A stretch of 64,000 bases of DNA from Mycobacteroides saopaulense (GTDB taxonomy: Bacteria; Actinomycetota; Actinomycetes; Mycobacteriales; Mycobacteriaceae). This document shows positions 28,571 to 37,260 of the stretch, one piece after another; position 1 is the stretch's first letter, and every line of letters begins with the position of its first letter. A program made the translations under genes and the position numbers. The DNA lies in contig NZ_CP010271.1 in assembly GCF_001456355.1 (NCBI RefSeq), positions 3,162,001 to 3,226,000 on the forward strand. The letters are read 5' to 3'. A model generated the notes under the pieces. That model was not told the DNA's origin. It saw nothing but the letters and a program-made list of their open reading frames with translations, and did no database searches.

Positions 28571-29248
28571 TCACAGCGCGGCGAGCAGCTGATTCGAGTC
28601 CGCAACCGCGCCGAACACCCCGCCCTGCATCGTCACCATCTTGAGTGCGGCCGCGTGGTTATCAGGATCGGTCGCACCGGTGCAGTCCGACAGGATGAGG
28701 CATTCGAAGCCGCGGTCGTTGGCCTCACGCATGGTGGTGTGCACGCAGACATCGGTCGTGATGCCCGTCAGCACGATGTACCGAATACCGCGGGTGCGCA
28801 GCACCAAATCGAGATCGGTCGCGTAGAAGGCGCCCTTACCGGGCTTGTCGACAATGGGTTCGCCCGGCAGCGGCGCAACCTCCGGCACGATCTGCCAGCC
28901 CGGCTCCCCGTGCACCAGGATTCGCCCACAAGGTCCCGCCACGCCGATCTCGGCACCGATGCGGGCAGAGCGCCACCGTTTGTTCGCCGGAAGATCGGAC
29001 AGGTCCGGCCGGTGGCCCTCACGGGTGTGGATGACGGTCATCCCCGCCGCGCGCGCCGCAGCAAGCACACGGGCCGTGGGCTCCAGACCCGCACGCGTCA
29101 GGGACAGGTCATATCCCATGGTGTCGACATATCCACCGGGGCCGCAGAAGTCGACCTGCCAGTCGATGCACAGCACGGCGGTCTGTTCGGGGTTCACGGG
29201 ACCGTCGAACGGCCACGGGTAGGGCTGCGCGTCGACTTGGTCCGTCAT
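28571..29248 (-). CDS. biuH: Isochorismatase-family hydrolase, probable biuret amidohydrolase
   Basis: The 225-residue cysteine hydrolase has the triad Asp29, Lys135 or Lys138 (DKPGKGAF), and Cys168 ([17 protein letters not shown]). Long identical runs with the biuret hydrolase I remember ([37 protein letters not shown]) support biuret to allophanate and ammonia; ureidoacrylate hydrolase (RutB) is the alternative. It overlaps the CodB-type permease by four bases, so uptake and hydrolysis are coupled. Confidence 0.8.
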   Translation of the reverse strand: MTDQVDAQPYPWPFDGPVNPEQTAVLCIDWQVDFCGPGGYVDTMGYDLSLTRAGLEPTARVLAAARAAGMTVIHTREGHRPDLSDLPANKRWRSARIGAEIGVAGPCGRILVHGEPGWQIVPEVAPLPGEPIVDKPGKGAFYATDLDLVLRTRGIRYIVLTGITTDVCVHTTMREANDRGFECLILSDCTGATDPDNHAAALKMVTMQGGVFGAVADSNQLLAAL

Positions 29249-30570
29249 ACCCTTTCGCCCTTCCTCGCGACGCGGCGTGCCGCGAGGAAGACAAGCGCGG
29301 CCGCCACCATTGCCACCAAGGCATCAGAGAGCTGCGGCGCCCACAGGTGTGCGGCCAGTGCCGCGGCTGCTCCTGCCGCCCACGCTCCGAAGGCTTCCCA
29401 ACGGATCGCCGATTCGCGGGCGACGAATCCGAATCGCGGCAGCACCAACTGGTCCAGGATGAGCACCGTCCCGATCGGCGGGACGACGACGCCCAGCAGG
29501 GTCAGCCATTGTTCGAACTGCGACCACACCCCCAGCACGGCCAACAGCACCCCCACCGAACCCAGCAGAACGGCCAGTGGCCGCATCTTGTGACCGGTGA
29601 GCTGGCTCCACCCGACCGCGCCGTTGTACAGGCAGTGTGTGCAAACCGATCCCAGGTTGACGAAGACGAATGCGATGGCCACCGGCACCAGCCAGCCGCC
29701 GGTGTCGATCAGCGCACCCAGGAAATTGCCGCCGTCCGTGGCAGGCGAACGTGCGGCACCCAGCGCAACAATCACCCCGCCGATGACCATGGCAACACTG
29801 TTTCCGAGCGGAAAGGCCGCGCCTGACGCCCAAAATCCTTGTCGCCCAGAGCGAGACCATCGAGTGAAGTCGGCGGTCATGGTCCCGGAATCGATGAAGC
29901 AGGCAACTACCAGCGTCACCGCGGCGCCCATGCTCATCGCCGTCACTCCCGCTCCTCCGCTGTATTCGAGGGCGTCGGACAGCGTCGAATGACGGAGGGC
30001 CAGAACGATTGCCACCGAGCCCAACAGCAGGTACAGCGGAGCGGCGACGAGACCGATCACCGACAGTGCCCTGATGCCGATCAGTGTCACCGCCACGTAG
30101 CAGATGCCGGCGCCCAGGGCTGTCCACCGTGCGTCCCAGCCGGCGCTGCCGGCCAACACCGAGCCGGTCAGACCCGTCTGGAACGCGAACCATCCGATGA
30201 CCACGGTGGCCAGGAAGGCGGAGACCGCACGGTATCCCTGCCACCCGAATGTCCCGATCGCGGTGAGCGCGAAGTTCTTTCCCGTCTTACCGGCCAGGTA
30301 GCTCAGTGCCCCGACGTAGCCGGTGAGGACGGCATTACCCAAGGCGATCGCCAGCATGCCGCGCCAGAAACCCAGTGAGTAAACGACGAGCCCGCCGAAC
30401 ACAGCGCAGGTGAGGATCATCGGGAACCCGAGCCACACCGCCGCGACAGACGTCAGGCTTCGTCGGGCATGCGCTGGAACCGGCTCATTCTCGTACTCGG
30501 CGGTCCCGGATTCCGGGGCACCTGCGGTGACTGCGTCGACATCCGATGAGGCAGCGACTTCTGTGGTCAT
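29245..30570 (-). CDS. Cytosine permease (CodB)-type NCS1 transporter
   Basis: The 441-residue transporter has about 12 membrane segments beginning [30 protein letters not shown] and matches the CodB branch of NCS1 nucleobase/cation symporters. Next to the BiuH-like hydrolase, biuret or a related ureide or triazine product is a plausible substrate (inference). The open frame extends to 30945, but the ATG at 30570 ([10 protein letters not shown]) begins the real protein. It overlaps the downstream hydrolase start by ATGA. Confidence 0.87.
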   Translation of the reverse strand: MTTEVAASSDVDAVTAGAPESGTAEYENEPVPAHARRSLTSVAAVWLGFPMILTCAVFGGLVVYSLGFWRGMLAIALGNAVLTGYVGALSYLAGKTGKNFALTAIGTFGWQGYRAVSAFLATVVIGWFAFQTGLTGSVLAGSAGWDARWTALGAGICYVAVTLIGIRALSVIGLVAAPLYLLLGSVAIVLALRHSTLSDALEYSGGAGVTAMSMGAAVTLVVACFIDSGTMTADFTRWSRSGRQGFWASGAAFPLGNSVAMVIGGVIVALGAARSPATDGGNFLGALIDTGGWLVPVAIAFVFVNLGSVCTHCLYNGAVGWSQLTGHKMRPLAVLLGSVGVLLAVLGVWSQFEQWLTLLGVVVPPIGTVLILDQLVLPRFGFVARESAIRWEAFGAWAAGAAAALAAHLWAPQLSDALVAMVAAALVFLAARRVARKGERV

Positions 30571-30659
30571 CGACGCACAGAATCGCGGCGCGATATTGCG
30601 GACGCGATCCGTACCGGTTACGTGTGCGTGACGGCGGCCCCGGTCTGATGCGGCCCGGT

Positions 30660-31790
30660 CTAGACGTGCGCTCCCCAGCCAAAGACGCGTGAGGTCAGCA
30701 GAACCAGGCCCAGAGATACCGCCGCCACCACCACAAGACCGATCACCGCGACCACGAGAGGACGCCAGCCGCTGCGGGCGATCTCCCGGAAATTGGTGTT
30801 CAGTCCCACGCCTGCGAAGGTCAGCAGAAACGCCCACTTGGACACGTTGACGAGGTTGTTGACCTGACCCTTGGTCAGCCATCCGAGGGTGACCACGGTG
30901 GACACGGCGAGGAAGCCGAGCACGAACTTGGGGAACTTGTCCCACACGAACGCGGCCTTGGCCTTGATCCCCGGCGCGAGTGTGTCGGCCTCGCCACGGG
31001 CCGCCCAGTACAGCGCGAAGCCGAGCACCACGAAACCGATCAGCGCGTTGCGGGTGGACTTGACGACCGTCGCGACGTCACCAGCGTGCTCGGAATACAG
31101 CCGTCCCGTGGCCACCGTCTCCGCGGTGTTGTCGACGGCCAGGCCCGCCCATAGTCCGAATTCATAGTCGGTCAGTCCGAGCCCGTGCCCGATCGCCGGC
31201 AGCGTGAACAGCGCCACCGCGCCGAGCGCGAGGATTGATGCGATGGCATAGCTGACATCCGAGTTACGTGCCCGGATGGCGCCCTTGGCCGCGATGATGG
31301 CCGACACCCCGCAGATCGAGGTGCCTATCGCCAAGAGTGAACCCAGCTTTCCGCTCAGTCCAAACCACCTGGCCGCCAACAGAATTATGGTGCCCGCCAC
31401 TGTCATGTCGATGACGATCTGCACCAGGCTGGTGCCACCGAGCTTGAGGACGTCGCCCAGCACGAAGCGGGCCCCGAGCGCCACGATGCCGATCTTGAGC
31501 CAGAACTCGTACGTCTGGACCCCGGGTCGGAAGATACGGTGCAGCCCAACGGTATTGGTGATCAGTAGGCCGATCACGATGGCCCACAACACGTATTCGA
31601 TATCGGGCACCGTCCAGTGCTGCGCCTTGGCCAGATCCTTCCACCAGATCTGGGCGTACTTGCCTAACAAACCCACGCCGATCAGCAGCAGGATGCCGGG
31701 CACATAGTCGAGCGGGCGATGGGAGGTAAAGCTCGCCTCCGGGTTTTGGTACGCCTCGTCGGCGGTCTGCGTCTGGGCCTTTGACGTCAT
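30660..31790 (-). CDS. YeiH/UPF0324 family membrane transporter
   Basis: The 376-residue protein has about ten membrane helices and the UPF0324 signatures [38 protein letters not shown] and [12 protein letters not shown]. The family is often called a putative sulfate exporter, but evidence is thin. It is preceded by a small single-helix protein gene four bases away and followed 89 bases later by codB; all are on one strand. Confidence 0.87.
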   Translation of the reverse strand: MTSKAQTQTADEAYQNPEASFTSHRPLDYVPGILLLIGVGLLGKYAQIWWKDLAKAQHWTVPDIEYVLWAIVIGLLITNTVGLHRIFRPGVQTYEFWLKIGIVALGARFVLGDVLKLGGTSLVQIVIDMTVAGTIILLAARWFGLSGKLGSLLAIGTSICGVSAIIAAKGAIRARNSDVSYAIASILALGAVALFTLPAIGHGLGLTDYEFGLWAGLAVDNTAETVATGRLYSEHAGDVATVVKSTRNALIGFVVLGFALYWAARGEADTLAPGIKAKAAFVWDKFPKFVLGFLAVSTVVTLGWLTKGQVNNLVNVSKWAFLLTFAGVGLNTNFREIARSGWRPLVVAVIGLVVVAAVSLGLVLLTSRVFGWGAHV

Positions 31791-31794
31791 GAGA

Positions 31795-31950
31795 TCACCA
31801 CGGAATCTTCGGCAGCACGTTGGCCACGGCCAGCAGGGCGATCACTCCGGCGATAATGGTTGCCCACCAGTCCACGCCGATGCGCGCGATGAGAGATGTT
31901 GCGGGCTCGCCCCCGGCAGGTGCCGAAGCGCCGGACTGTTCGTCGGTCAC
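31795..31950 (-). CDS. Small single-helix membrane protein upstream of YeiH
   Basis: The 51-residue frame from GTG 31950 has a short acidic N-terminus and one hydrophobic helix ([19 protein letters not shown]) near the C-terminus. It ends four bases before the YeiH start, so tight coupling suggests an accessory subunit of that transporter. Longer starts reach 32058 and overlap the fadD operator, which I consider less likely. Confidence 0.65.
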   Translation of the reverse strand: MTDEQSGASAPAGGEPATSLIARIGVDWWATIIAGVIALLAVANVLPKIPW

Positions 31951-32028
31951 GGTGCAGAATCTTGGCGGGGCGCCACCCCGCTCACAAGACATCCGCTCGT
32001 ATTGAGTCGAGGCGCATCCCCGATTCAA

Positions 32029-32047
32029 ACTTGACACACTGTCAAGT
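32029..32047. promoter_or_regulatory. ACTTGACA-n3-TGTCAAGT palindrome before fadD
   Basis: ACTTGACACACTGTCAAGT is a 19-bp sequence with perfect 8-bp arms, 47 bases upstream of the acyl-CoA synthetase start. It matches the motif at 19369 and 1234 apart from spacer length. Confidence 0.75.
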
Positions 32048-32093
32048 ACAGTCGACACCGCCCGCAGACAACGCCGTCGGAAGGTCCTCGTCC

Positions 32094-33632
32094 GTGTATC
32101 CAGGTACCCACGCCGCCCAATTCCCCGACAAGCCCGCCGTGGTGATGGCCGACTCGGGAGCCACGCTCACCTACGGGCAGTTGGACGAGCAGTCCCGCCG
32201 GCTGGCGCACTTCTTCCAAGATTCGGGACTGCGCAAGGGCGATCACATCGCCATGCTGAGCGACAACGTTCCGGAGGTCTTCGTCGTCTACTGGGCGGCG
32301 CTGCGTTCGGGGCTGTACATCACCATGGTCAACCATCACCTGGCCCCGGCGGAGATCAGTTACATCATCAACGACTCTGGATCCACGGCGCTCGTCGCCG
32401 CCGCCGGTGTGCGTGAACAGGCCGAGGCGGTTCTCGACGACATCCCCGCGGTCAAGGTCCGCCTCGCCCTGCGCGGCGACATCCCCGGCTTCGATTCCTA
32501 CGAGGACGCCCTGGCCGGCACGTCGGCCGAACCCCTCCCCTCTCAACCGGCCGGATCGGACATGCTCTATTCGTCCGGAACCACCGGCCGCCCCAAGGGA
32601 ATCAAGATTCCGCTACCGGACCGGCAGGTAGATGAACCGGGTAGCCCGTTGATGCTGTTCGCCCACTTGTACGGCTTCGATGCCGACACGGTGTATCTGT
32701 CGCCGGCGCCGACGTATCACGCGGCGCCGCTGCGATTCTCCGGTGTGGTCCAGTCGATGGGCGGCACGGTCGTGGTCATGGATCGCTTTGACGCCGAGGG
32801 AGCGTTGGCCGCGATCGAGAAGCACCGCATCACCCATAGCCAGTGGGTGCCGACCATGTTCGTACGGATGCTCAAGCTACCCAAAGAAATACGGTCGCGT
32901 TACGACGTGTCTACGCTGAAGGTGGCGATCCATGCGGCCGCTCCCTGCGCTATCGAGGTCAAACAATCGATGATCGATTGGTGGGGCCCGATCCTGTACG
33001 AGTACTACTCCTCCACCGAGGGAAACGGCGTCACGTTCATCGACAGCGCGACCTGGCTCACGCGTCCGGGGTCGGTCGGCAGTCCCGCGCTCGGGGTGCT
33101 GCACATCTGCGACGAGGAAGGCTCCGAGCTTCCCACGGGCCAGGCCGGGCTGGTGTACTTCGAACGCGACGAACTGCCGTTCTCGTACCACAACGATGCC
33201 GAAAAGACCCGCAGCGCTTTGCATCCCGCCTATCCGACGTGGACGACAACCGGAGACATCGGATACGTCGACGACGACGGTTACCTGTTTCTCACCGATC
33301 GCAAGGCGTTCATGATCATCTCCGGCGGCGTGAACATCTACCCCCAGGAAATCGAGAACGCCCTGGCGCTGCACCCCGCGGTGTTGGATGTCGCCGTCAT
33401 CGGTGTACCCGATGCCGAGATGGGCGAATCGGTGAAGGCGGTGGTTCAGCCGGCGGATCCGTCGGCCGATCAGGAAGCACTGGCCACCGAGCTCACCGCG
33501 TTCCTGCGCGAGCGCATTGCCCGGTACAAGGTGCCCCGCAGCTTTGACTTCACCGACGCCCTTCCGCGCACTCCCACCGGTAAGCTGGCCAAAGGACTGG
33601 TGCGCCAGAAATATTGGGAGGGGGCTCGATGA
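32094..33632 (+). CDS. Acyl-CoA synthetase (FadD/AMP-binding)
   Basis: This 512-residue AMP-binding enzyme has the P-loop YSSGTTGRPKGIK, the EYYSSTEG motif, TGDIGYVDDDGYLF and the C-terminal PRTPTGKLAKGL with catalytic Lys. It activates fatty or related carboxylic acids as CoA thioesters. I set the start at GTG 32094 (GGAAGG eight bases upstream) because the longer frame runs through the small membrane gene. The stop overlaps the start of the PASTA lipoprotein (ATGA). A perfect palindrome upstream implies TetR control. Confidence 0.92.
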   Translation: MYPGTHAAQFPDKPAVVMADSGATLTYGQLDEQSRRLAHFFQDSGLRKGDHIAMLSDNVPEVFVVYWAALRSGLYITMVNHHLAPAEISYIINDSGSTALVAAAGVREQAEAVLDDIPAVKVRLALRGDIPGFDSYEDALAGTSAEPLPSQPAGSDMLYSSGTTGRPKGIKIPLPDRQVDEPGSPLMLFAHLYGFDADTVYLSPAPTYHAAPLRFSGVVQSMGGTVVVMDRFDAEGALAAIEKHRITHSQWVPTMFVRMLKLPKEIRSRYDVSTLKVAIHAAAPCAIEVKQSMIDWWGPILYEYYSSTEGNGVTFIDSATWLTRPGSVGSPALGVLHICDEEGSELPTGQAGLVYFERDELPFSYHNDAEKTRSALHPAYPTWTTTGDIGYVDDDGYLFLTDRKAFMIISGGVNIYPQEIENALALHPAVLDVAVIGVPDAEMGESVKAVVQPADPSADQEALATELTAFLRERIARYKVPRSFDFTDALPRTPTGKLAKGLVRQKYWEGAR

Positions 33633-33943
33633 GAACGGTGACCGCGATCTGTATTGCCGCGGGTGTGCTGGCGGGATGCTCGACTCCCGCCGCGCAGGAA
33701 GGGACGTCAAGCCCGCCGAGCACCACCACCCGAACGGTCCAGCCGGGTGTGATGCCCGACTTGGTGGGGCTGGCCTGGGCTGAAGCGAATCCCTTGCTGC
33801 GCAAGCTCGGCCGGGTCAGCGTCGCGACCAAGGATGTCCCCGTGGACGACCCGAGCAAGAAGGCGCGCATCGTGACGCAGGATCCCGCCGCCGGGGCCCA
33901 TCTCGATCCGGGCGCGAAGATCACACTGACCTTCGGAGCCTAA
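33629..33943 (+). CDS. Single-PASTA-domain lipoprotein
   Basis: The 104-residue protein has a signal peptide with lipobox GVLAGC (Cys17), a Ser/Thr/Pro linker, and one PASTA domain (about 38-104, VMPDLVGLAWAEANPLLRKLG...). PASTA domains bind peptidoglycan or lipid II-type ligands in kinases and PBPs; here the domain stands alone at the cell surface. Overlap with fadD suggests co-translation, with no obvious functional link. Confidence 0.85.
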   Translation: MRTVTAICIAAGVLAGCSTPAAQEGTSSPPSTTTRTVQPGVMPDLVGLAWAEANPLLRKLGRVSVATKDVPVDDPSKKARIVTQDPAAGAHLDPGAKITLTFGA

Positions 33944-33954
33944 GCGCGGTAATA

Positions 33955-34551
33955 CTATTCGAGTACCGCCGGCGGCAGGCTTTTCTTGAGTAGATCGATG
34001 ATCCAGTCGGGCGACACCTCGTCGTCGACCAATCCCTCGATCGCCACCCCCTTGGCGAGTGCGAGTATGGCGCGAGCCAGGGTGTCCGGTGGCACCGGCA
34101 ACGGGTTTCCGCTTTCGGCCTCCAGATGCCCGAGCAGGGCGGACAAAGCCTGCCTGGCCATCTGGTCTCGGGCTGCCAGCTGCTGACGCAATTCCGGATT
34201 GGCCCGGCCCGATAGCGCGACCTCAGACTTGAGCAACGCCCACCGGCGATCCCCCATCGACTTCGTCAACCAGGTCTCGAAACGTGTGAAGCGCTCGGAT
34301 GGCGCGTCTGTGGCCACCACCATAATTTCTTGGAACTGGTCCTGCGTGTGCCTGTCAAGAACGGCGAGCGCCAAGTCCTCCTTGCTCTTGAAGTTCGAGT
34401 ACAGAGCGCCGCGGCTGAACCCCGCCGCCTCGGCCACCTGATCGGTGGACGTCGCCGCATAGCCGTTCTCCAGATACAGCTGGGTCGCCGAATCGATCAG
34501 CTTGGCGCGCGTCAGCTCCTGCGACTCCGTGCGACTGAGGCGTTTCGACAC
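33955..34551 (-). CDS. TetR family regulator
   Basis: The 198-residue regulator has a TetR HTH at about residues 12-60 (RAKLIDSATQLYLENGYAATSTDQVAEAAGFSRGALYSNFKSKEDL). I used GTG 34551 because the longer frame has no family similarity before it. It is divergent from the SDR at 34690, and the palindrome at 34640 is its likely operator. Confidence 0.88.
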   Translation of the reverse strand: MSKRLSRTESQELTRAKLIDSATQLYLENGYAATSTDQVAEAAGFSRGALYSNFKSKEDLALAVLDRHTQDQFQEIMVVATDAPSERFTRFETWLTKSMGDRRWALLKSEVALSGRANPELRQQLAARDQMARQALSALLGHLEAESGNPLPVPPDTLARAILALAKGVAIEGLVDDEVSPDWIIDLLKKSLPPAVLE

Positions 34552-34639
34552 GAGCTCAATGTACCGACCACCACCACGCCAGCAGGGGTGATACCCGGCC
34601 CTTGACACGAGCCTCCGGGCTTGAAATGCTCACCGCATT

Positions 34640-34658
34640 CAAATACTGATTGTATTTG
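34640..34658. promoter_or_regulatory. TetR-type operator CAAATAC-n5-GTATTTG
   Basis: CAAATACTGATTGTATTTG has perfect 7-bp arms and sits 31 bases upstream of the SDR ATG and 88 bases from the TetR start. Its A/T-rich arms stand out in this GC-rich region. Confidence 0.75.
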
Positions 34659-34689
34659 GATGCATAGAGTTCACTCAATGAGGAGGGTC

Positions 34690-35604
34690 ATGAGCGCGTA
34701 TTCAGATCGCCCCGTCGCCGGTTCACGAATCGTTATCACCGGCGCCACCAACGGCATTGGGAAGGAAATCGCCCGAGCGCTGGTTCGGCGCGGAGCGCTG
34801 CTGACGCTGGTTCGGCGCGGAGCGCTGCTGACGCTGCTGGCGCGCGATCCCGTCAAGGCGTCCGAGACCGTCCGCGAACTGGCGGCCGAGAACGGAGCGG
34901 CATCCGAACCCGAGTTCATCCAGGCCGATCTGGCCGATCTCGATTCGGTACGTGCGGCCGCCCACGAGATCGCCGAGACGCACCCCCGCATCGACACGCT
35001 GGTGAACAACGCCGGCATTCACTCCCTGTCCAGCAAGCCCAGCACCGATGGATACGACCTGATGATGGCGACCAACCACCTGGGGCCGTTCCTGTTGACC
35101 AATCTGCTGCTCCCGGCGATCACCGCAGCCGAGCGGGCACGGATCGTCATCACGGCGTCCGAGGCGCACAGATCGTGGCCGCGCATCGAAGTGGACCGAT
35201 TCGCAGAGCCCCGCCGCTACCACGCGATCGGCTCCGAAATCCGGTACGGACAGTCAAAACTGATGAACATCCTGTTCACCCAGGAACTGGCGCGGCGCCT
35301 GGAGGGCACCGGGGTGACGGTCAACTGCTTCTGCCCCGGCATGGTTTCGACCGGGCTGGTTCGGGACAGTCGCATTCTCACCACCGCGGCCGGTCTGGCC
35401 TCGCGGACGCCTTTCGTGCGGCGCCCCGATCAGGGGGCCCGGATGGGTATCCGATTGGTGCTCGACGAGGATCTCGTCACCACTACCGGACAGTTCTTCA
35501 CCTCGACCCCCGGTTTGGGCCTGCTGCCCGCCGTCCGGATCCGCTCGAATCAGCAGACGCAGGAGGATCTGTGGCGACGATCGGGCGAGTTGGTGAATCT
35601 GTAG
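34690..35604 (+). CDS. Short-chain dehydrogenase with in-frame duplication
   Basis: The 304-residue SDR has TGATNGIG, NNAGIH and a YGQSKLMN catalytic motif, typical of retinol-dehydrogenase-like enzymes. AGGAGG precedes the ATG at 34690. The segment LVRRGALLT occurs twice in a row because of an exact 27-bp tandem duplication, adding nine residues between the first helix and second strand of the nucleotide-binding fold. That could perturb cofactor binding; activity is uncertain. It is divergent from a TetR gene. Confidence 0.85.
   Translation: MSAYSDRPVAGSRIVITGATNGIGKEIARALVRRGALLTLVRRGALLTLLARDPVKASETVRELAAENGAASEPEFIQADLADLDSVRAAAHEIAETHPRIDTLVNNAGIHSLSSKPSTDGYDLMMATNHLGPFLLTNLLLPAITAAERARIVITASEAHRSWPRIEVDRFAEPRRYHAIGSEIRYGQSKLMNILFTQELARRLEGTGVTVNCFCPGMVSTGLVRDSRILTTAAGLASRTPFVRRPDQGARMGIRLVLDEDLVTTTGQFFTSTPGLGLLPAVRIRSNQQTQEDLWRRSGELVNL
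34780..34833 (+). repeat. Two exact tandem copies of a 27-bp unit
   Basis: Copies at 34780-34806 and 34807-34833 are identical and keep the reading frame of the SDR. Exact identity over 27 bases points to a recent slippage or recombination event. Confidence 0.95.
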
Positions 35605-35652
35605 GGCCGTGTCCGCTTGGCCACCGCCGCCGTCTTCGGGTACAGAGAAGGC

Positions 35653-36102
35653 ATGCGACTGTGGTCTTTGCATCCGTGCAACCTCGATGCCAAGGGCCTG
35701 GTCGCCTGCTGGCGAGAAACCCTGTTGGCGCAAAAAGTATTGCAGGGTCGCACCCGTGGATACCGCAACCATCCGCAGCTGGACCGGTTCAAAACCTTGG
35801 AGCAGCCACTCGCCGGGATCGGCGCGTACCTGGTCGGCCTCGTCGATGAGGCCAACCGGCGCGGGTATCGATTCAACCGCGAACTCATCGATGTGCCGGC
35901 GACCGTTTCCGAGCCTTTGATCGATGTTCATGGCAAGCAGCTGGACTACGAGCGATGGCTATTGGATACCAAACTGGTGCAACGTGATCCGTCACTTCTC
36001 GTGGCCGACAACCCGCTGAGGCTACGCCCGCATCCCGTCTTTCGTCCGGTACGCGGCGAGATCGAAATCTGGGAAAAGGTGCTGCCCTCCTACCCCTCGT
36101 GA
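35653..36102 (+). CDS. Pyrimidine dimer DNA glycosylase (endonuclease V-like)
   Basis: The 149-residue protein matches the bacterial family related to T4 endonuclease V: the N-terminal MRLWSLHPCNLDAKGLVACWRETLLAQKVLQGRTRGYRNHPQLDRF and a C-terminal HPVFRPVRGEIEIWEK segment. Such enzymes start repair of UV cyclobutane dimers by combined glycosylase/lyase activity. The ATG at 35653 was chosen over an upstream frame. It is followed directly by the convergent SDR. Confidence 0.82.
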   Translation: MRLWSLHPCNLDAKGLVACWRETLLAQKVLQGRTRGYRNHPQLDRFKTLEQPLAGIGAYLVGLVDEANRRGYRFNRELIDVPATVSEPLIDVHGKQLDYERWLLDTKLVQRDPSLLVADNPLRLRPHPVFRPVRGEIEIWEKVLPSYPS

Positions 36103-36106
36103 GGTG

Positions 36107-37024
36107 TTACCGGCCGGCCAACGTGGCCGCGTACAGCGTGAGCTCGTCGCTTACGTTGTCGATGGTCGCGGCGCGGTCGGTCTCCATCGCTGCCGCGAAT
36201 CGGTCACGCACCTCTTCGACGGTGAGCCGCGACGAGGTCACTCCCTGTGTCTCACCGAGGAAGACCCGCGCGAATCGCCCGCCGCCGGCGCTGAAACTGA
36301 CGCCGGAGCACGGCACGTCCTCAGACACCAGGAACGCCGCAACCGGCGCCACCGCAGCAACCGGGAACGTCTCGCGAAGCCAGCTGAGCGTCGGCTCGGG
36401 CATGTTTTCCACCATGCGCGTGAATCCGACCGGCAGCAGTGCGTTCACCTTGATGCCGTAGGCCGGTCCCGCAAGCCCCAGATTGGTGGTCATGCCGATC
36501 ATCCCGGCCTTCGCTGTCGGGTAGGTGCAGGCCTCTCCCTGCCCAAACATGCTGCCGGAGGAGATGTTCAGGATGCGCCCGTATCCCTGGTCGACCATCG
36601 CCTTCCACGCCGGGCGCAACACGTTGAAGGGCCCGAGCAGCTGAACGCCGAGAACGGTGTCCACATCCTCGTCGGTGAGTTCGCCAAATGTCTTGATGGG
36701 CCCCACGATTCCCGCGTTGTTGATGACGACGTCCACCCGTCCCCAGGCCTCCAGCGCGGCGGCAACGATGGCGCGCCCGCCGTCTCCGGTGGCGACGGTG
36801 TTGGTGTCGGCGACGGCTTCACCGCCGAGCGCCCGGATTTCGGCGACGACAGAATTGGCCGGGTTGTCGGAGTTCCCGGTGCCCAAAAGCTCGTCGGGCG
36901 ATCCGATGTCGTTGACGACGACCTTGGCGCCGCGACTGGCCAACAGCAGGGCGTACTCACGCCCGAGCCCGCCGCCCGCACCGGTGACGATTGCCACCCG
37001 CCCGTCGAATCGAATGTCATTCAT
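36107..37024 (-). CDS. SDR family oxidoreductase (17beta-HSD4/HSD-like)
   Basis: The 305-residue SDR has TGAGGGLGREYALLLASRGAKVVVNDIG at the N-terminus, typical of multifunctional-enzyme-type 3-hydroxyacyl-CoA dehydrogenases, then NNAGI, SSGSMFGQGEACTYPTAKAG as catalytic region, and a C-terminal extension. Steroid or fatty-acyl oxidation is plausible. The ATG at 37024 follows GGAGAG. A CGTTAT-n5-ATAACG palindrome lies 78 bases upstream. Confidence 0.87.
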   Translation of the reverse strand: MNDIRFDGRVAIVTGAGGGLGREYALLLASRGAKVVVNDIGSPDELLGTGNSDNPANSVVAEIRALGGEAVADTNTVATGDGGRAIVAAALEAWGRVDVVINNAGIVGPIKTFGELTDEDVDTVLGVQLLGPFNVLRPAWKAMVDQGYGRILNISSGSMFGQGEACTYPTAKAGMIGMTTNLGLAGPAYGIKVNALLPVGFTRMVENMPEPTLSWLRETFPVAAVAPVAAFLVSEDVPCSGVSFSAGGGRFARVFLGETQGVTSSRLTVEEVRDRFAAAMETDRAATIDNVSDELTLYAATLAGR

Positions 37025-37101
37025 GCGCTCTCCCGGGTAAACACGCACGCCTCCATCCGGATTCATCTCGACGCTGAGCTGAATCCCCGCCTCGGTAGAT
37101 A

Positions 37102-37118
37102 CGTTATCGGAAATAACG
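37102..37118. promoter_or_regulatory. Palindrome CGTTAT-n5-ATAACG upstream of SDR
   Basis: CGTTATCGGAAATAACG has perfect 6-bp arms in an A/T-rich stretch of the 236-base gap between the SDR and the peptidase gene, both on the minus strand. It is a likely operator for the SDR. Confidence 0.55.
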
Positions 37119-37260
37119 AATTAAGCGCAAGGGTTATCTCCGATGGAGTGCCGATCGTGTCACGGCCGCGCGAGATCACTCGCCAGTGCCCGACTCTGAG
37201 CGACAAATGGCCCCGTCGGCGGGGGCTGTCGCGCATAGCCGGGCACCTCCGGGTGCGCTC

